From Vermamoeba vermiformis (lineage: Eukaryota > Tubulinea > Echinamoebida), in NCBI GenBank assembly GCA_045837725.1, contig JBEWZL010000266.1:1-64000 (forward strand): 64,000 nt of DNA, read 5' to 3'. Below, one piece after another: positions 58,201-64,000 of the stretch. A model generated the notes under the pieces. That model had not been told where the DNA came from. It saw only the letters and a program-made list of their open reading frames with translations, and made no database searches. Every line of letters starts with the position of its first letter. Position 1 is the first letter of the stretch. A program made the position numbers and the translations under genes.

Positions 58201-61200
58201 TACCACTCGGCAACTTTCTTGTGCAGTTGTCGTCGTTGAGAGAACAACATGAGTTGATAAACTACTTCGTGGACTGTTTGATTCTTGAACGAGAACTCTC
58301 TGTTCTTCGCTGGCTCTTCAGCTGCTGGACCTGCTTGGTTGAATCGCAGTGTTCGTGTCAACGTTCGGCTGAGCGTTCGATATTTTCGGCCGCTAGGTGA
58401 ACGTTCAAGCTCGCGAGGAGTGACGTATTCAGGGATTTCAGGTGTGCTTCGTGTCATTTCCTCGTGTTTGTCCGTCACATCGTTAATGTTCTTTGTGCCA
58501 GGGACCTTCTCCGAGCTAGCACGCGTCACCTTGTTTCTGTTCTTTCGTCTGTTTCTAGCCTTCGCGCTGCCCGAGGACGTCTCCAAGTTGAGTTTCTCTT
58601 TGTCACCGCCACTTGCCTCCAGGTCTCCCTTGGTTCGCTTAGGTCGAGGACTCTGCTTGCCCGATTTTGGCTTCGGTGAAGTACTATTTACAGATGAGCC
58701 ATTCTCGGGACTGCCAGGTTGACTATTATTAGCTTTTTGGGGTGGAGGGCTGGTTGTGATTGGCGGGAGTGTTGAGCTGGGACCTTGTTCGGCTTGAGCC
58801 TTTTCAGCTAAGATTGGGCTCTTGCCAGGACTAAGGGACCGTGGTGAAGCGTTTGAGATGCCAGCTGATGGTCGTCTGAGAGCTATTGAGATGTCTCCTG
58901 ACGGTGTACGAGGAGTGTGACCGCTAATAAGTCCGCTGTCGAGATCGCGTGCTGAGTTGAAGCCGCGCATTGTCAACTTGGTCTTGGGACCGGTAGTTTG
59001 CTCAACTTCTTTGCAAATGAAACCAGCTGTCTCCAAAGCATCGAGATCGTCCTCTAAAGTCGGAACACCTTCAGGATAAAGCTCCGTTAAGAGCACTGCA
59101 TCGAAGTTTTTGCCGATAACTGAAGCAACTTTCAATAAGGCACGTTGCGTGGCAGACAATTTGTCGACTTTGCTCGTGATCAGTTGTCTGATGGTGCTCG
59201 GAAGTACTAGCTCTTTGCCGGGCTTGACTTTGCACTCTCCGTTCTCAATAGTGATAACACCAGAGTCTTTGAGTGATTGCGACAACTCCTCAATGAGGTA
59301 CGGAATACCTTGACCTTTCTCTTGGATCTGAGTCGCGATTTGAGCTGTATCGAATATTAATAAGAATAATCCATGAGCATCATGATGAACTTACGAGGAA
59401 TCTTGTCCACGCCCAAGAACTGCTTGGCAAGAGTGACTGAGTCTTCAGGTGTCAAAGGTGTCAAGTTGATTTGATGAGCGTTCTCGCAGTGAGTAATCTG
59501 TTGGTACTCGAACGGGAAGGGTGGCTTGAGAGGTCGCAAACAAACCACAACGAGGACTCCCTTCAGCTGCTGACTGACGGCCAATGTAAGTGCCCAACTA
59601 GCGGTGTCGAACAAATGTGCGTCGTCCAACACAATGACTGAGCCAGGCATAACGCTCGTTTGCAACAGACGAATCAACAACAGCTGCAAGTTCTCAGCAC
59701 GTGATTGATCGGTCATGGTTGCGGTCAACTCGTTCTCAGGGATCTCCAAAGGCAAGATGGACTTCAACAGCGGTGCCAATTTAGTCCAGCCAGGGACCAT
59801 GTCAGGCAGGGGCAAGTTGGGCGGGATTCGTCGCAACTGCTTGCGAATGTGAGACAGCAACTGACTCGGATCTTCCACAGAACCCAAGTCAAGCACTGCG
59901 TTGAAAATCTCAGCCCAAGAGCCGTACGATTGACCCATTGTAATGCCATCAGTGGTGCCGTAGAATATCTCGGCCTCTTCGTCGATCATAAACTTCATTT
60001 GACCGACGATGCGTGTTTTACCCATGCCTGCCTCTCCTTCCAAAACGAGGACTATTGACTCAAGTTAGAATCTGTGCATAGTCTTATTAACACGGTGATT
60101 AACTTACCGTTGCCAGGTTGATTCTTCGTCTTCAATTGTTTGATTTTATGTTCGACCAATGCGAGTGCTTTAGCGCGACCCAAACAGACTTCCTTTGACT
60201 CTTCTTCTTCCGATCGATTTCGATTGGACAATCGATTCAAGTTTAGCTTTGCAATCGCGAGCACGTGATGTGGGAAGAACACTTTGATTGGTTGCTTCTT
60301 GCCTTTGACACTGACCGGAGTCAATGACTTGAACTCGACGTGTTTGTTCGCAGCCAAGTAAGTCACTTCATCGCAGAGAATTCCACCAAGATCTTTTGCC
60401 TTCACCATCAGGCGGGCACTTAAATTTACAATATCGCCGACCATGGCGTACTCGCGACGTGTCTCACTACCAACTGCACCACAAAAGGCTCGTCCAGTAG
60501 TCACACCAATCGAACACTTGATCCTACAATAGCAATTAGTGACTGTCTCGTGTAATGAAAGGTGAAACTAATAATAGCCAGATTGATCGTCAGATGGCTT
60601 TTAAAATCATGGGAATCATTTGACACGCATGAAATTGTGATAAGATTCATCATAAACCAAATACTGTATCGTTAAAAAGTTTGTCAAAAAACTTACTTGA
60701 GGGTCTCCAAGATCTTCTTAATTTCCATTGCAGCTTCAACAGCGCGCTGAGGGTCGTCTTCGTGACTCATCGGTGGCAAGCCAAATGCAGCAATCAAAAC
60801 TCCACCTTTGTCGTCAATAATGAACTGGCGCACTGTGCCTTCAAACTTGGACAGCACAGCTTGCATGCCGACGACTGCAAACTGCAATGTTTTCGCTGTA
60901 GCAACGTCATCTTGTGCTTCGTATTTTACATCAATATTCACAAAGAGAACTGTCACGGTTCTCAACTCGGCCAAGTACTGTAACGTGTCAGACATATTAA
61001 TATCGATAATAATGATACTTACGTCAACATTGGCCATGCGCACTGATTCTAAGTGAACCAATACGGCCGGAGGCACGTACGATTTGAGCCTCGTTTCAAA
61101 TATAGCAAGTAGCGGGAAGTCTTTCTTTTCGGGTAGACTTGCTGGATTGATAATATTGTCCAGGCGATAGTTCTTGCTGACAAAAGGTCCCTCGCCAACA

Positions 61201-63645
61201 AAGTGCTGCTTCATGTATTTGTAGCACTGTGGTGAAATGAAAATCTCTCCCGGCTTCGCTTGAGCCTCGCACGAGCTCACCTAAGCACGACAATTAGATA
61301 TTTTTCACGTAAAGGTTTCTCGTGTAACTTACTTGATCGATGGGGTCTCCTGCAATCAGAAATTCTAATCGACCTTGAGTACCACCGACGTGCATGCCGG
61401 CGATTTTTCCCGCACCAATTCCAATGTGCAAGTTGAGCTTATAATCACCAATGCCAGTGTCATAATCGCCCATCTTAGTCAACATTTCTACACCGCACTG
61501 ACAGCCCAGTAATGACATCAAGGGCAGAACTTTTTCGTCGCTAATGATTTCCGATTAGAATCTTTGAAGATTTTTTTCGGGATTGATTTTAGAATAGCAC
61601 TTACTCTGTAGGCCAGATAGCCATCAAGGCATCACCAGCAAACTAACGGAAGATATTAGCACGATAATACACGAAAAAAGAATTGAGATTCGGTACCTTG
61701 ACAATGTCACCGCCGTGGTCGTGAATAATATTGATGAGACTACCAAAGTAATTGTTCAATAAGAGCGTCACCTGCATAATAATAATCCATTAGGATACGC
61801 TCGCAAGATATTTACGAATTCGTCCACAAATAGCGTTGCAATATCACGTCACCGAACGAGGTTGACACGAGATTACGTTGGGAAAGTCCCGAAACGCGTA
61901 CCTTTTCGACTCCCTCTGCGTCTAGTGTAGTCAAACTCTCCGCCAAGGGTGTGAAGCCTACAGTGCAATATAATTATTAATTTTATGTCACTAAAGTTCG
62001 CGCGACAGTTTTAGACCTGCGATCTAAAAACGGAATCGTATCTTTGCAATGATTTGATTACAAAAATAACTAATATCTGCGATTCATACGCATATGCAAT
62101 GTAATCGTAGCGAAAAAATAAACTATAGCGAGTGGAATATTAAAGCATACCTGAGATGTCAGCGAACAACACGCAGCTAAGATAGCTCTCGGTTTCAGGT
62201 GCTCTAATAGGTCGATGTGGCTCGTTGATAAATCTTCGAACGACAATTTTGGGCACAAAACTCATCAAGGCTTTGATAAGCGGTGTTTTTTCTCGAGATG
62301 CGATCTCTTGAAATTGGGGATCGTCCACTTTGATCGAGGAGCCAGAACGTGCAATAGCCTTATTATCGAACCAGAACGATCTATATGCAGCATCTTGCTT
62401 AATCTGTAGGTAGATCCGTCAGTATGGGTTAGAAATGAAATTCGTTAGGAAAACGGCTAGTATTTAAAAATTAAATAAATTTCAATATAATTACTTCAGT
62501 TAAATAGTAGAATAATAATACGATGATTAATAATTAAAATATTCTCATTCGCTCGCGATCATACAATTGCAGCGTTTGGATGAACGTCTACGATAACTTC
62601 ATCGACAATCGGTGGTGACGCCTCTGTCTGGGCATGCTTATGTTTATGCTCCTTATTCTTTTTCTTTTTATCTTTTTGTTTTAATTTTTTATCTTTCTTC
62701 TTTTTCTTTTGCTCTTTTGTCGCCTTGTCTGGCATGTTTAAACAAGATCTTCAAAGATATACAAATATATTATATATATTAACGTTCAATACGTTTTCAT
62801 AATTATTTGACGTTGTTTTGTGGTAGTTTTGTTGTTCGCACGCGAATAAATGAAACGCGTGACGGATTTGACAGTTAACAAAAAAAGCAACATTGCAGCA
62901 ATCAATAAACCTCAAACTTAACATGATGGTATACTAGCCGTGTCCATAATAAAAAAAGAATAGTCCGTACCTTGTCAAACTCCCAATCAGCAGGCACATC
63001 CTCCGACGTGTACTCGCCTTCAGAATCCACGCTTGGCACTGAACTGCGTGGGGTTAACTCGAGCCTATTCTCGAAATTAGGTATGCAGAAGTGCGCTACC
63101 AATGCTGCAAATGCTCCTGTCAAAGTGTTGTGTTCCTCGATCACGGATGGGATTTGCCCGCCTTCAAAAATTCTTTTCCAACCAACCGCGTGGCGCGCTG
63201 ATTTCTTCGGTGATTTGTTGACTGCATTGTTTTGTGTTGTGGCGAGGTTGATAGACAGCTTTCTGTAGCGAGGAGAGATGTTTTCACCCGTGCCAGCACG
63301 ACCTTCGTCGGATGGCGTACGTTTGTGCATGAATAACACTGGGTCTTTTTCTCTCGACGCTGAAAATCGTTTCCTTTTGTTCTCCGTATCGGCTGATCGT
63401 GGGGATGAGCCTCGGTCTTTTTGTTTCTTCAAGTCTTCTGGTCGAAGCGAGATGCGCTCCACTTTGGGTTCTTTTTTCTGGTGTACCGCTGATAGATCTG
63501 TTTGCCTTCGCGCTTTTAATTCTTCCGCAGATATCTTCTTAATTGCAGGCACGTCGGATGACCCAGACATGTCCGTTTTAGCTGTTTTATGACCTTTTGG
63601 TTTGGATGCGGAACTGTGGTCACTTTGATCGTTAGATTTCTCCAT
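55219..63645 (-). CDS. Soluble adenylyl cyclase-like (class III cyclase plus AAA-type ATPase)
   Basis: Makes cAMP; the fold is that of ADCY10/sAC. From the N-terminus: a disordered, basic first exon (start 63645, or an alternative start at 62735), a cyclase domain with CVLFADISGFTPLAE (metal Asp), GGDIVKFAGDALMAIW (Lys and second Asp) and GRLEFLIAGDPID, then a second cyclase domain with DDKGGVLIAAFGLPPMSHED and RREYAMVGDIVNLSARLM. An ATPase follows with Walker A GEAGMGKTR and Walker B-like SVIVLDDAHLFD, then a winged-helix-like region (STIRQLITSKVDKLSATQRA). A long disordered insert interrupts it, followed by TPR-like helical repeats (KNYYVQAGDQCLRIFSNREA) and a tail of about 350 residues rich in Lys/Asn/Ser. 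At least 15 exons. Stop at 55219. Confidence 0.85.
62565..62735 (-). CDS. Alternative first exon of the cyclase gene (Lys-rich)
   Basis: ATG at 62735 starts a 57-codon Lys-rich stretch (MPDKATKEQKKKKKDKK and onward) ending HPNAAI at a GTATGA donor (62564). The phase is 0, so it joins in frame to the cyclase exon starting at 62403 (IKQDAAYRSFWFDN). Unspliced, it would end after one more codon at a TGA. The upstream long exon 62971-63650 also ends in phase 0 at GTACGG and joins the same acceptor. Two mutually exclusive N-termini are therefore possible, or this is a separate tiny gene. Confidence 0.45.
62736..62970. other. Possible internal promoter or intron of the cyclase gene
   Basis: 235 bp between the two alternative first exons. 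AT-rich, with 'atatattatatatatt' near 62765-62780. It serves as an intron of the long transcript and may hold the promoter of the short one. Confidence 0.35.
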
Positions 63646-63650
63646 CAGTT

Positions 63651-64000
63651 CTGTAAAAATTAATAAATCGTCAATATACACTTCTACGTTATTATATAAT
63701 AGAAGGGAGGTAAAATGGCGCAATTATATATTTGTCCTTCGCTCTTTAAAAAATGCAATTAATTAATTATCGCGACAAGCGAACCGATTGGCATTAGGGC
63801 ATCAAAAAATACTTACGTAGTCACTATTATATCATGTTAAATTATTATTGTATGTTTCTTCATGATCCGTCGTACAAAGCTCCGTTGCTGATCTGCCGGT
63901 GAAATTAATCCTTGTGGATCGGGTTAGAATTAATTCGCCTCGATTGCAGACCTAAGAATAATAATAATATCAATGTGCGTCTGTCTGTGTCGCGTAAAAT
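63651..64000. other. Upstream of the cyclase gene
   Basis: No ORF of note. A possible 5' UTR exon ends at a GTAAGTATT donor near 63816 (minus strand), which would splice to the acceptor TTTTTACAG just before the ATG exon. The promoter probably lies between 63830 and 64000 or beyond. Confidence 0.35.

Noticed and set aside
1-64000. CRISPR arrays, operons, prophage or insertion sequences
   Set aside because: No regular spacer-repeat array, no prokaryotic gene order and no transposase. Genes are spliced eukaryotic genes.

Overview
The window is nuclear DNA from a unicellular eukaryote with a compact, intron-dense genome. Genes are cut by many short introns (mostly about 45-150 nt) with GTAAG/GTACG donors and a conserved CTAAC, CTAAT or TTAAC branch-site-like motif just before a pyrimidine-rich AG. 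Reading frames use the standard code, AATAAA signals follow several stops, and neighbouring genes lie as little as 50-120 bp apart. The mix of soluble adenylyl cyclase, a LimE-like LIM protein, sedolisin, PX-PH-RhoGAP and many F-box/LRR proteins fits an amoebozoan-type protist best. That is an inference; a deep opisthokont cannot be excluded by eye.

Layout. 1-4030 is a repeat-rich, apparently gene-free block: a tandem array of CACGTG-centred palindromes, a G-rich minisatellite, three copies of a dispersed repeat, C-rich repeats and two direct-repeat families. It looks unlike the rest of the window. 4031-12000 carries a kexin-like protease, an MFS transporter, a CHCH-domain protein and a polytopic membrane protein. 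12080-20000 has PEX1 followed by two tandem F-box proteins with related helical C-terminal regions. 20090-31480 has a PX-PH-RhoGAP protein, a LIM protein, a Tic20/DUF4870-like membrane protein, a sedolisin, a secreted phosphoesterase and a small four-helix membrane protein. 31842-39513 has a riboflavin-transporter-like protein, a GH19 chitinase with LysM, Mediator subunit MED7, a small membrane protein and a secreted, tail-anchored protein. 39964-48443 is an F-box/LRR neighbourhood of three genes, one ending in TRAF-type zinc fingers, with a zinc-ribbon protein and a truncated secreted gene. 48718-54439 has a PA-domain seven-helix receptor-like protein, a GNAT acetyltransferase and an unknown protein. 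54590-55160 is a decayed LRR fragment next to a partial duplication. 55219-63645 is a very large soluble adenylyl cyclase with two candidate first exons.

Functional themes. Five F-box genes and one LRR remnant in about 39 kb suggest an expanding ubiquitin-ligase adaptor family. The secreted digestive set (sedolisin, phosphoesterase, chitinase, kexin) suits a phagotroph that feeds on bacteria or fungi. The sAC, RhoGAP, LIM and PA-7TM genes are signalling and cytoskeletal. There is no CRISPR array, operon, prophage or insertion sequence. All gene models were read by eye, so exon borders are approximate unless given exactly.
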